64,000 bases of DNA from Gigaspora rosea. Taxonomy: Eukaryota > Glomeromycota > Glomeromycetes > Diversisporales > Gigasporaceae. The stretch covers positions 129,064-193,063 of the forward strand of contig QKWP01000003.1 of NCBI GenBank assembly GCA_003550325.1, read 5' to 3'. The stretch's first letter is position 1, and each line of letters starts with the position of its first letter. Both the position numbers and the translations under genes were made by a program. Below, piece by piece: positions 22,593 through 33,831 of the stretch. The notes beneath the pieces were generated by a model, which worked only from the letters and a program-made list of their open reading frames with translations, had not been told where the DNA came from and made no database searches.

Positions 22593-22934
22593 GAATTTAA
22601 CTAATTTTAACACCTGGTTAAAGTTATAAATTTTAACCATCCTTTATTTTATAGAAGTTTTTTATATAAAAAATTATTCTTTAAAGATTAGGGTTAGGGT
22701 ATAGGCATATTAAGTTAGAGGATGGATTGATTATTTGTATGCAATATTAGATGCCAAAAACTTTTATTTAATAGCCCAAAGCTAGATTTGTAATAAAATT
22801 TTGCGATATTTATAATTTTTTGATTTTTTTCTAAATTTTCTTAAAATTTTCTTTATTTTGTTACACAAGATCCTGCGGCCTGATTGGTAAATTATAGGGT
22901 GGTTACATCACAGGGGGACAAGTTAGCAATACTC
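22593..22934. repeat. ~345-bp direct repeat, copy 2
   Basis: Pairs with 21,679-22,027. This copy holds GATTAGGGTTAGGGTATAGG, a telomere-like word that is degenerate in copy 1. The two copies flank 565 bp, so the block could be a duplication or the long direct ends of an old element. Confidence 0.8.
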
Positions 22935-23184
22935 TAATTTTAATATTTTTTAAAAGACTTTTTATATTTACTTTTCTTAGTAATTATTCAAAAAATAAAA
23001 TTTGCAGGCAAATTTGTCTGCATAATTCACAAAAGAATACAGACAAGGTTGTTTCAAGAATATTTAAAAGCTATTAGTTAGAAGAGAAGGTTATCTTTCT
23101 TGTTGTTATTGCTTGCTTGTAGTAAGGTTTGCTCTATTGTTCCAAATCTTTCACTCTTTGTGTGATGGCTTATAATTATACTCT

Positions 23185-24300
23185 TTTAATATCAAAACTA
23201 ATCCTAAACCCAACCTAACTATTTAAAAAAAACTAAGAATATACACTCCAAAAATTTTAGATTAAAATAATTAAAATTTTAACTGTGACAACAAATTATA
23301 AGAAAATACAAACTTTAAAAAGCTATACTCAAAATTTAATTAATACAACTACTTTTGTGTTAAGTAAAATGATCCTGATCTTATTCTAAATTGATTTGTA
23401 TAAAAAGAAATTTGCCAATTTCTTATATAGTTACAAAATAAAATCTCATCTTAAAAAACAAAAAAAAAATTATTATTATAATTAAAATTTAATTGGGCTA
23501 ACGCAAGAGCTGATAGAAAACTTAATAGCCTTATAAAATCGCCTTATAAAATCTTATTGATGTCCAGCTCCTATCTCTAAAAAATGTAATAATAAAAATT
23601 TTACAATCTTCTTTAATCAGCAATTCAATCATTAAATTGAAAATAAAAACACTGATAATTAAGCTGATCATAGTTTGACACATATTTTTTTATATTAAAA
23701 TCTATAACCAAATGCAAAAACACAAGATTTATAAGCCTAAACAAAAAATACCCAGAAATAAAGCTAAAAGATTAGCTTCAATGACTCATTAAAACCAGGT
23801 TAAGTTATCAAAATACATAGTGAAGTAATAAAAAAGCAAGATCTGTGCTAATAGCAAAATTTATTACAAGTAGTAAAAAAGAAATACAGCCTAAAATGAT
23901 AAACATACAAATAATTATATAATATATTTAAAAATTATACTGAATTTATTTAATTTTTTTTTTTAAAAAAATCCAAATATTTTGTCTCTATTATTCGCTT
24001 AACAACTTTCTGATGATAGTTGTAATATTTTAAAAAGTTTTGCAATACAGTTAGAAATTGTATAAAACTATAACAAACGCAATAGATATTGATGACAAGG
24101 AAAATGCTATAGACTTTACATTTGCTGCTATATCAAGATTCCGTGTTCTTGCTATTTCAAAAGTATTTTACTTATAGTAAGTTACAAATATTAGGAAAAT
24201 ACACATTATAGAAATTAGCTGAAGTACAAAGAGTTTTCTTTATGACTTTATAATTTTATTATATTATATACTATATATTATAACAGATATATTTTGATAT
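23185..24300 (+). repeat. 1.1-kb dispersed repeat, copy 2
   Basis: Paralogue of 3,313-4,450 in the same orientation. Both contain GAAAATACAAACTTTAAA, AAATTGATTTGTATAAAA and TGTTGCTATATCAAGA-like words in the same order. No coding frame. Confidence 0.75.
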
Positions 24301-24927
24301 ATTAAATAAGCCACAGTACTAACTTTGCAGGTTTCTTTTTTTAAAAAAAAATAAGAATTAGAACTAATACTTAGGGTTCCAGCCCTATAAAATGCTGCCA
24401 TTTTTTACTAGTCAACTAATTACCAAGTTATATAAAAAAAATATGTATAATAGATTTTCAAACCCAAATTAGATTGCAAACTTAAAAAACCAAGCCAAAA
24501 CTAAACTTATAACTATATTAGAATTTGGGTTTTATTTTAGGTTTGGCTGAGAAATTAAAAAAAAATTACTGTATAAGCTTGAGGTTTGATCAAACTTAAT
24601 CCAAACAAACTAAATCTAGAAACTCTAATTTGTATAGAGATTACACAACTTAGAAAAATATAAAAAATAGGCATTTAAAGGTAATAATTTATTCTTTATA
24701 GAATTGCTTACTGTTTTATGCTTAGTTCTCAAATAGCCATGCAGAATACTATAGCCTGTTCTGTTCATTTGACCTATCTGGTATTATCTTGGTTCTCTGT
24801 GTATTTGTAAATATTTAAATAGAATTAATAATCAAATACTACATGTATTTTATAACAAAGAAAAAACAAATTTAAAACATCAAATTAATATAAATAAAGA
24901 TTGTAAGACATTTTCTTGCTACAAAAA
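24301..24927. other. 3' flank of the histidine kinase gene, AT-rich
   Basis: No other gene is seen. This is where the 3' UTR and polyadenylation site of the minus-strand kinase gene must lie; AATAAA-like words in minus orientation are too frequent in this base composition to call one. Confidence 0.35.
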
Positions 24928-27900
24928 CTAGTTTATTTCCATATACATAAATTGATTAATTAGCTTATTTAACGTAATTGGAGTATAAACAACAAAAGTT
25001 CCTAAAAATTTTTCCATTAATTCTCTTGCTAATACAATTCTTTCTTGAATTGGAAATACTACAAATATTATCGCTAAATTATTACTATCAATCAACAATT
25101 CTTTTAATTCTAAAATAAAATTTATAGTTTCTTCTTTGTTGTTTTCATAAAGACCGATAAAGACTATATCATAAGTAAATTGATCATATAATTCTTTATA
25201 TGTTTTTACTGCTTTAATAACTTTTTCAAAGGTATCGAACGTATCAACTTTTTCGACACTTTTAAGATAATTCAATACAGAGTTTCTCAAAGTTTCAGCT
25301 GAGTGAATTATTAGTATTCGCTTTTTTCTTATAGTATGAGGTAATACATAACTTGTTTGTTTATTAAATTGAGTCTCCGTTGATAAAGATGCCATTGTTA
25401 ATAGTTCAACATTCCATGTAAATGAAAATTTACTTCCTTTTCCCAATTGACTTTCAACTTTAATTTCACCTCCATTAATTTCTACTAGATTTTTGCAGAT
25501 TGAGAGACCAAGTCCTGCACCATCTTGCTTTTTAGTCATTGCCATGTCACCTTGCGAAAAACTTTCCCAAGCATGGTTTAAATATTCTGGGTTTATCCTA
25601 TTACAAATTATTATATAAATTATTTAAATCATTATATATGCTAAAATATAATCACAAATAATCACAAGTAACTTACCCAATACCAGTATCACTTAATTGG
25701 ATCAATAACTTTTCTTTTTTAACCACTTGATCGTAAGACGAATTCTCTTCATTGATTTCTTCAATGACTTCTCGTGGTTGCATAGAAATTGTCAGTACTA
25801 TTTCGCCTTCTTTAGTAAATTTAACTCTAAGTATTAAAGATAAAATCGTCAAATAAAATCATACAGTGATAAGTATGAAGAATAATCAACAAGATAAAAA
25901 CAAAACAAAAAAATAATTACGAATTTGATAGTAAATGGGTTAAAACTTGGTTCAGCCTGTTTTAATAATAAACAAGTATTATTGTTATGCTAATTGAATC
26001 AATTTTATTGTATATAAAATACATTGATTAAATCACCTCTCAGGATCACTCTTAACATATCTCGGCAACATATCTATCTCGCAATTCACAATTAATTCAA
26101 TATTTTTAGTCACAGCTTTTTTTCCAAATATAATAATTGTACTCTCAAGTGTATTTAATAAATCAAAAGTTCTATTTACTAGAATAAATTTTTTCGCCTC
26201 TAGTTTTGCTACATTTAGAACATCGTTAACTAAAGATAACACGTTATCAGCAGCATTTGATATAATATTGAGCATGTCCTTTTGCTCAATAGTTAAGGTA
26301 GTACCCTCTAAAGAAGGTGTCATACCTACTATTGCACCTAAAGGTGTCCGTAACTCTAAAATAAGAAAAAAAATGAATTAAAATAAAAAGAATTAAAAAA
26401 TAATTATAATAAAAGATTATAAGTATATGAAATGCAAAACTAAACCATGAGAAGTGTTTGCTAATATTTGAGTCTTTGCATTATTAGCAAATTCAGCAGC
26501 TTTAATTTGAATTTCTTTTGCTCCAATCTCTTCCAACAAATTTGCATAAGTAATAGCTAAACTTATATTATTTGATATTTGTTGTAATAATTCTATTTCA
26601 GAGTCTCGCCAAATGGAATTTTGAGATCTATGTATTTTTATCCATCCCCAAAAATTATCATCCAACCTTATATCTACAGATAATGTAGAAACATTTTTAT
26701 GAACCTTATCACAATATTTATTTAAAGAAATATCAACACTTAAATTTTCATTAAAAAATTTTTGTGACCTTGTAAAAGATTGTGAATTACTATTATTGTT
26801 ATCATTAATTTCCGAAAATGGAGTAATTATTGGTGATAAATCTTCAGAGTCATTTTCATCTGGAATAACTATTTTATTATTCTTAGGTGACTCATTTGAA
26901 ATAATAAAGATATTTTCACATGGCAACCTTCGATAAATTTCCTTTGTAATATAAAGTAATGTTTTATCTAAATCTGATCCGGAAAGAATCATGTTTATTA
27001 TTGAAAGCAATAATTGCTTTATATCTTCTTGTTTATATCGATGAAATAATATTTTACGACGAAGAATTGAGCATTCAATATTAGCGCGAATACGACAAAT
27101 TAGTTCTCGAGTTGAAAATGGTTTTACTAAATAATCATCTGCTCCTTTATCGAAGCCTGAAAAATAAATATATTGAAAAAAGGTTAAAACAAGAAGTAAT
27201 GATAACTGATAATTTAATAGTATTTAAATTACCTTGAATTTTAGAAGTTTCAGAAGCTTTTGCAGATAATAATATTATAGGAATTAGTTGAGTTTTTACA
27301 TCAGATCTTAACACATTTAATAACTCATATCCGTCCATATTTGGCATCATAACATCTATATATTAAGTTCAAACATATTATGATAGTTGAAATAATTATT
27401 AATGTGTAAGTGACAAATTACATTATTATTTACTTGCCACTAAGTATTAAGTCAGGTAGTTTTTTAAGCGTTTTTAAGGTTTGAATAGCATTTTGGCCAT
27501 CATAAGCACGATATACGTCAAATTCATTTAAAAGTTCTGCCAAATAATCTCTATAAAATATATTCAGTAATAAAAAAAAACTCAAAAATATTGAACCTTT
27601 TTGATTTAATAACGAAATATATTACCTCATGTCATTATTATCATCAACAATCAATACTTTATAATTTCTATCGTTTTTTGTTGTTTCATCAACATCAATA
27701 TTCATATTATCAAGTTCCTTATTATTATTTGAATATTGAGTTTCAGATTTATTATCTTTCATCCATTGAGAACTTTCTTCTAAATAAAGTTGTCTATTAG
27801 TGTATAATTCCCGATCATGATTTATTTGATTTTCCATTTTATTAGAATATATTTGATCTATTAATAAGTGTTCACATCCTATTGGAAACCAACATTTAAA

Positions 27901-30586
27901 TGTCGTTCCTTGATTTACTACAGAAGTAACAGTGATATCTCCACCGTGAAGTGTAATAAGTTCTTTGACTAGAGCAAGCCCTATTCCAGTACCTTCATGA
28001 CTACGTGAACCTTGAGATTCTACTCGATAAAAACGCTGAAATATATTTGGAAGGGCGGATTCCGGAATACCAATTCCTAAATAAAAAAGTCAATCCAGAT
28101 ATAGTTATAATGACTGTATAAATCAGTATAAACACATTCGAGGTTTTATTTTGCAAGATTAGTAAATATTATTAACCTGTATCAGAAACTTCAAGGACAA
28201 CCATCTTTTTTTTCTCGTTCACATAGTCAAGATATATGCGAACGGTTATTTGTCCATTCCAAGTATGCTTGAAAGCATTTGAACCTTATAACACAGTAAT
28301 AAGTAATAAAATACTTTACTGAATTTATAAAACTTTATAAGTAACACTTTTTTTTAAAAAAAAATACTTACAAAGATTAAATACGATAGTTTCATATAAA
28401 TCACGATCCAAATAAATTTTATCACCCAAAGTAAGTTCAAACTCATCTGGGTTTGGAATATCAATATTATAATTCAAACCTAAGGTTTTGGCCATACTTA
28501 TAAAGTCTGAGGCCAACTCATGAGTAAATTCCGCTATATTTGTTTCACGATAATGTGCTTTTAGTTGATTAGTTTCTATATTTGAAAACTATTATAACGG
28601 ATAAGATTAATAAAAATGAATATATATTAACGATTTTAATACAGTAATATATAACATACTTGCAATAAAGCATTAATGAGTTTAAGCAATCGATGAGCAT
28701 TACGGCGTATAATTTGAAGATGTGACATTAGTAACGTTTCTTGAATACATGTATTAATTACATCATTAAGTGGTGAAAGCATTAATGTCAAAGGTGCTAA
28801 TATTATAAAAAAAGGTTAAACCTATTAATACAATAATGCATTTTTTTTAAAAAAATGAGTATTTTAAAATACTACTTTTTAGTTCGTGACTGATTCCTTG
28901 GAAAAACGTAATTTTTTGGCAATTCATATCAGCCAATATTTTAGTTTGATTCTTTTCATCTTCAACAGATTTTCCATGTTGTAAAAGGACATAGATTTGA
29001 TTTGTGACTAACTAATAAATAATAAAAAATGTATAGTTAATTATTATTTATTTTTAATAAAGTAAAATAAAAGATAATGAAAATAATGATATAAAATTGT
29101 TACATACATTAAAAAACTCCATATATCGATCATCAAGTGCGCGAAATCGGTTAATGCCATAAATTAATACAACAGACAAAACATGATCTTTGTCAAGAGA
29201 AATTTTTATCGGGAAAAGTGCAGCCTGTGACTCGTCATTTAAAAGAACTTTTACATTTCTTCCTTCCTTAAATGCAAGGTGTATTGGCCAAGAATCACAT
29301 TTTAAGAATGAATAATTTGCGCCACTTCTTTTTAGTTCTATGCATGTATCATAGCTTTTATTAGCATCTTTGGCTAAATCAATTGTTTCATAGGATTCTG
29401 GTAAATAATTAGGAAATTTTCTTTTTTCTTTATCGTCATTATCAAAGGTCGTAGCCATTAAATGGGCGATTAAAGATTCAGAACTAGTATTTAATTTATG
29501 TTTTATAAAGTAAATGAGTGTATAAGGGATATCTTTATTGTTTCTTAATGTTTTTGTTATAATATGGCAGGCACTTTCTAAGGACTCAATGTCTTTGAGA
29601 AATATTATGAAATTCAAAATATATTAATAAATATAATTCCATCAATATAATGCACGTAATGATTATCAACTATAATCAACAAGTAATTAAAATTATAAGT
29701 ACTAACTAGATGTAAGACGACCAAATTCTCCAAGTAATTTTAGTCTTCGATCATTTAAAACATTTTGGGTAGTTTCTTGTACTAGACAAAATAAAGCTCA
29801 AATTGTGCCATCAGATTTGAAAATCGGACTAAATGTATGGCTAAAGTATACTTCTTCATCATATCCTTCACGTTGTAATATTGTAGAGTGATCGTTGTAA
29901 TAAAGTCCTTTGCCGGTTTTTGTTACTCTGCATTGATTACATAATTCAAAGGCAAATTAATATTATGAATCAAATATCCTTAAAATTACTATATTATTTA
30001 CTTATTAAAAGCTACACTTAATCGAGTCTCATATACTTCAGGCCAAACATCGTTAGCCGATCGTCCTAATGCTGTTTAACATTTATAAACGTACTACGTT
30101 ATTAACAATTTTTGTTTTAAAGAACTAGTAAACTGCCATGACTTAGAGTGCCAGAAAGATTTTTTTGATAAAAAGGTTTAATCATATAGTATCAAAATAC
30201 TGTATATAACTTACCGGGATGTTTGGTCTTTATTATTGGTAAAAACGCTACGAGCAAATAAAGTTAGATACTTATGTTAACTAAATAGATTATAAAAAAT
30301 AAACCATATACCTTTATTATATAATAATAACCAATTTGGAGGATCGAGAAAGATACACGTAGGAAACTCAGTTTTGAGACATATATTCTAGCATTAAACA
30401 TATGATTTTTAGTAAATCTTTATGAATTTAAAAAAAAACACAGGTATAAAATACCGTGGCATTTTTGAGAGCAGGATCCCAAGTGTCCATAGGACCAAGT
30501 GGAGTTGAAGACCAGTCAAAATTGTAGACCATATCAATAAAATTAGAATTCTCACTCTTGCTTAACATCATCAAAGACGACTGCAT
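24928..30586 (-). CDS. Dual hybrid histidine kinase, 18 exons, one in-frame TGA
   Basis: A two-component sensor kinase with two kinase cores in one chain. I predict 1,395 codons, start at 30,586 (an in-frame TAA lies 9 bp upstream). Residues 1-140 hold a PAS-like sensor opening FDWSSTPLGPMDTW; about 175-340 look GAF-like. Kinase 1 has the H box GISHELKTPL (His381), N box SNAFKH (Asn505), G1 DTGIGIP (537-543) and G2 GTGIGL (567-572). The receiver has Asp683-Asp684, phosphoacceptor Asp727, Ser757 and Lys779. A second GAF-like region (about 805-985) leads to kinase 2: H box NTSHELRTPL (His1004), Asn1122, DTGIGI (1169-1174) and GAGLGL (1199-1204). The C-terminal domain (about 1264-1395) is receiver-like but lacks the acidic pocket. 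Codon 147 is TGA in SDGTI-stop-ALFCLVQETT, where relatives usually have Trp. All else is in frame, so this is a recent null allele, a sequence error or a readthrough case. Ligand unknown. Confidence 0.88.
27356..27437 (-). other. GC-AG intron splitting the phosphoacceptor Asp codon
   Basis: The minus-strand donor is AGTG|GCAAGT and the acceptor TATATAG|ATGTT. Joining G to AT gives GAT (Asp727) in LILSDVMMPNMDG, the normal receiver phosphorylation motif. The only nearby GT donor, 3 bp upstream (CTTA|GTGG), would keep frame but replace Ser-Asp by Asn, removing the phosphoacceptor. G|GCAAGT is the classic strong context for GC donors. Confidence 0.75.
29798..29800 (-). other. In-frame TGA at codon 147 of the histidine kinase
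   Basis: The exon at 29,927-29,707 reads GATGGCACAATT TGA GCTTTATTTTGT on the coding strand. The frame is open and kinase-like on both sides. A single TGG-to-TGA (G-to-A) change would explain it. Confidence 0.85.
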
Positions 30587-31540
30587 ATAAACTTATCAAG
30601 GAGCGACAAAATTATTTATTTAACTACTTAATGAAGAGAAGAATACCAATTAAGTATTAACTTTGTTTTAACAAAGATTTGTATTCATGCATTAATATTT
30701 GGGGAGTTGTTAGGAATATTTTTTTTCAAGAAATGGCGGCGTATTCATCTTTTTATACTTAATTATTATATATTAAAATTTCAACTAGATTTTTCATTGG
30801 CTATTATTTTTCGCCAATTTTCACGTAAGCACGTACGTACTTATCTGTTATATAATTATGTGTGTTTACGTAATTTTTATACCGACTGTTATTACAGTAT
30901 GGGAATTTCTATTGGTTCTGATTGATTCTAACTTGTATCGTTTAATCCGTAATACCAAAATTTTACTATTTAGCAATCAATTAATGATACCAGGAACGTA
31001 GTACAACGTACGTATCAGGAACGTAGTGGAACGGAGTGTATCATTTTGCGTTCGTCCACAAAATCTTAATATTGTATGCGGCAAAAAGGTACGATGATCT
31101 ACATCCCATAATTGCCGACACACTTCCGGCAAATAATTAGGCCGGATGTGATTTTATTAAAGAGCAAATATGATAGAGATGCGAGTAGCTGACCAAGTTG
31201 GTCAGGACGGCAATAACATCCCGCGACAAAGCAATCGTAATTGCACTGAGAGTCGCCGTAGGATTATTGTAGCCGGTGGGGTTATTCCCCCCCTGCTGAA
31301 GCAAGCCGTCATAAGTGAATATCATGTAAGCGAAGAGATGTGGGTGAAGAAATGATAGATCACGTGTCTTCATTGTTGGCCGTGTGGGTGAGTCGCGCAA
31401 ATTTTTGTTCAATCGTTTGTGGAAGTGACTTTGTCTTCTCTGCTTATACTTACTCTTCCACTATGGTGCTTTCCTTATCTGGATCTTCATTCATGCATCT
31501 GCCTTTGTTTCATACTAACCTTATTTGTCTTTGATCCTCC
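30587..31540. other. 5' flank of the kinase gene and unassigned sequence
   Basis: This holds the likely promoter of the kinase gene. At 30,991-31,042 it has two ~26-bp tandem units starting AGGAACGTAGT. Between 31,137 and 31,534 three overlapping short frames (91, 61 and 64 codons) occur in CpG-containing, more complex sequence. None has a recognisable motif and at most one could be real, so none is called. Confidence 0.4.
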
Positions 31541-31890
31541 TATGCCGTGTTAACCCGTCGAATATCTCTCGGAAATCGAGGCTAACGGAGCAACTATTAA
31601 CAGGAGTCACGTGAGCACAAAGACACGGAACTGTGTTGTGGTATGTTATGGTTGTTAGTATTTATACAAGCGAGAGGGTTATGTTTATAGTGTGGTTTGG
31701 CAATTCGAAAGAGAGTGTGATGTAATTTATAGAATCGATTAGAGAGAGTCCTTTATTAAAATAATTATAAGATCATGGCAAACATGCCTACTGTTACGGG
31801 GCAAAACGGACGATCCTTTATTTATACGAATTAAGAGATTATAAGAAGGCAGCTCGCCAGAGGCGTGACTTGGTGATTTAACCCGATTTA
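31541..31890. other. Intergenic DNA, nothing recognised
   Basis: CpG-containing sequence with no repeat match or protein-like frame. The minus frame at 31,739-31,975 overlaps the next transposon and is not credible. Confidence 0.3.
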
Positions 31891-32143
31891 GGCCGTTTGA
31901 AGTTAATTTTTTGGTTAACAGCACCCCCGGCTGAAGTCTCCCCCCACCTCTCACTGAAAACGAACAGCCAATCAAAACGCTGCATGACTCTCACCAGTCA
32001 CCTGATTTATATCAACCAATGAAAATGGCCCATCTTTGTTCATTTTTATATGTTCGTTTCATATTTTCGTTTATATGTCATTTTACCCCCCTCCCGAGAG
32101 TTCTGGAAGAGAGATGTTAACAAAGAATCAACTTCAAACGGCC
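31891..32143. mobile_element. TTA-flanked MITE (Harbinger-like family), copy 1
   Basis: The 253-bp element has ends GGCCGTTTGAAGTTAATTTT and the near complement of GGCCGTTTGAAGTTGATTCT, with TTA on each side (31,888-31,890; 32,144-32,146). The interior has GAAGTCTCCCCCC, CAGCCAATCAAAACGC, CAGTCACCTGATT and TTTTACCCCCCT. A 3-bp TTA duplication is the PIF/Harbinger preference. Copies are at 32,911, 33,768 (partial), 34,250 (partial) and 35,026. Confidence 0.8.
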
Positions 32144-32430
32144 TTAATATAAAAGTGTGACTTGGATATGAATATAGTCTGAGTTTATTATATGCTTTGT
32201 TTGATGTGGTTTAAATAATCCGAAGATTACTGCGCAGAAGAGCTAAAACAACCTTCTTTTTATACTTTACTAATATTATGGGAATCGGGGAATCTAACAT
32301 ACGTTATTTTAACTCATCCAACTTTATCATGCCATATGTATTGCATGTATCAATCGTATGATTTCTAAACACCCCACATTACGGCTAAGCCTCGTACATG
32401 CACGATCGATTATGCATGATCGGATGTCAC
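32144..32430. other. Spacer between two transposons
   Basis: Nothing recognised; short CpG-containing sequence. Confidence 0.3.
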
Positions 32431-32439
32431 ATGAAATGT

Positions 32440-32838
32440 TGGGGTGCGCGGTATACTATGTAATCAAAACTATATGTGGTATCATATAAAAATCTATTAT
32501 CGAATTTTTTTAATAATTAATACCAATTTTTAAGTAGATGTACAGCCCTAATGGTTCGATAGTTTTGGATAAAACTTCGCAAAGACAAGTATTACGTCCC
32601 TACAAACAAAGTTATAGATAAATACGAAACTAAATTTACCCTTTCTTGTTACTTTTTTTTTTAAAAAAAAAACACGTAGTATATTACTGTACAGACCCCT
32701 TTCTTTTTGCTACTTTTTTTAAGAAAAAAAAAACACGTAGCATATTACAGTTTTTCATGTTTAAATAAATGAAATGATTCTATAGCCTTGTATGATACCA
32801 CATATAGTTTTGATTTACATAGTATACCGCGCACCCCA
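32440..32838. mobile_element. Mutator-like MITE with 9-bp duplication
   Basis: The 399-bp element has ~45-bp terminal inverted repeats starting TGGGGTGCGCGGTATACTAT. It is flanked by the perfect 9-bp duplication ATGAAATGT (32,431-32,439; 32,839-32,847). A 9-bp duplication with long inverted ends fits the Mutator superfamily. Near the middle are two ~65-bp imperfect direct repeats, each with a T-run, an A-run and AACACGTAG(T/C)ATATTAC. No coding capacity. Confidence 0.88.
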
Positions 32839-32910
32839 ATGAAATGTGACGCGTTTAGCCCGTGACGCTACAAAGTGGAGCAAATATCGCCCATATATAT
32901 ACTAAAATAT

Positions 32911-33160
32911 GGCCGTTCGAACCGTTCGAAGTTGATTCTTTGGTTAACATCACTTTTCCAGGACTCATGGGAGGGGGGGGGGGGGTAAAATGAAACGAAC
33001 ATATGAAACGAACATATAAAAATGAAGCAATTTCATTGGTTGATGTAAATCAGGTGACTGGTGAGAGTCATTCAGCGTTTTGATTGGCTGTTCATTTTTC
33101 GGGGGAGGGGGAGACTTCAGCTGGGGGTGATGTTAACTGAAAAATTAACTTCAAACGGCC
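32911..33160. mobile_element. TTA-flanked MITE (Harbinger-like family), copy 2, inverted
   Basis: Same family as 31,891-32,143 but in opposite orientation, with a 13-G run near 32,975. The right flank is TTA; the left is TAT, so one duplication has mutated. The left end has a small duplication (CGTTCGAACCGTTCGAAG). Confidence 0.8.
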
Positions 33161-33332
33161 TTAACATTACATTCCTCTTATAAAAGAAAGGAGCAAAAAT
33201 AAATAAATATCGGTATATAATTAATTTTTATAAAAAGTATTTTATTCGATAAAAAGAACTTCGTACGTATGTACAATTTTACAGGCAAAATTCTCGTGAT
33301 CTAGTGATCATTTTAAAGTATGAATGCAGCGA

Positions 33333-33539
33333 TCACAGATTGGAATTTTGGGGTTTCCAAATTCCTATTGGTCGAGCAAATTTTGTCCCGAATGATTCCG
33401 TAAAAGCTAAATGTTTATTCAAATATTTCTTCTCGTTAATACTAGTTTCTAGCTCTTCATAATCGAACAAAAAGCACTTCGGAAGCTCTTTATTCAGCAG
33501 TTTTTTGTTGAATCGTTTTATTGCAACTGAAATAAACAT
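33333..33539 (-). pseudogene. Orphan 68-codon frame, possible terminal exon
   Basis: The minus frame encodes a mixed-composition peptide (SVAIKRFNKKLLNK ... FLFDYEELETSINEKKYLN ... RPIGIWKPQ) and is preceded by TTTATTTCAG, a good splice acceptor. It looks protein-like, not random, but I do not recognise the family and found no partner exon upstream before the repeats at 33.64 kb. It could be a remnant of a multi-exon gene cut off by transposons. Confidence 0.3.
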
Positions 33540-33642
33540 ATATGAGAGGACAGCAAATAGGAATTAAAATTTTAGCTTTATTTTTTATTATAAGTTTTTA
33601 TTGTTTTTAATTCGTTTTTGTATTTTTAAATTATTTTATTTT

Positions 33643-33748
33643 AACCGCGAAATAACGCACAGAGTTATTTCAAGTTTCGGCCTGAATTAATTTTAATTTA
33701 GGCCGAAATTCGAACCACACCCATCGCGTTATTTCGTGGTTATGCAGT
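33643..33748. mobile_element. CGAAATAACGC palindromic MITE, diverged copy
   Basis: The arms CCGCGAAATAACGC and GCGTTATTTCGTGG enclose TTTCGGCCTGAATTAA and TTTAGGCCGAAATTCGAA. Same family as 41,923, 42,201 and 49,413. Confidence 0.7.
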
Positions 33749-33767
33749 ATTTATTTTTTTAATTTTT

Positions 33768-33831
33768 ACCGGGGGACATCAAAGAGGAAGGGGAGGGGTG
33801 ATGTTAACCGAAAGCTTAACTTCAAACGGAC
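33768..33831. repeat. Partial copy of the TTA-flanked MITE
   Basis: Only the terminal part remains: GGGGTGATGTTAACCGAAAG ... CTTCAAACGGAC followed by TTA. Confidence 0.6.

Larger units (their letters stand above)
24928..30586 (-). other. Exon map of the histidine kinase gene
   Basis: Exons in transcript order (high to low coordinate): 30586-30455, 30387-30312, 30247-30215, 30071-30002, 29927-29707, 29592-29108, 29011-28876, 28796-28660, 28588-28372, 28284-28177, 28076-27626, 27550-27438, 27355-27233, 27156-26446, 26355-26037, 25956-25921, 25826-25677, 25597-24928. The lengths sum to 4,188 bp and every junction keeps phase. Introns are about 65-120 bp and start with GT except the one after 27,438, which starts with GC. 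All end in AG. These were placed by hand from phase, splice consensus and conserved kinase motifs. Confidence 0.8.

Noticed and set aside
29798..29800. Selenocysteine or reassigned TGA
   Set aside because: Fungi of this type are not known to use selenocysteine, and the F-box frame and other kinase exons show normal code use; one mutated Trp codon is simpler.
30707..30925. 72-codon plus frame upstream of the kinase
   Set aside because: Composition is AT-driven, no motif, and it sits in the expected promoter region.
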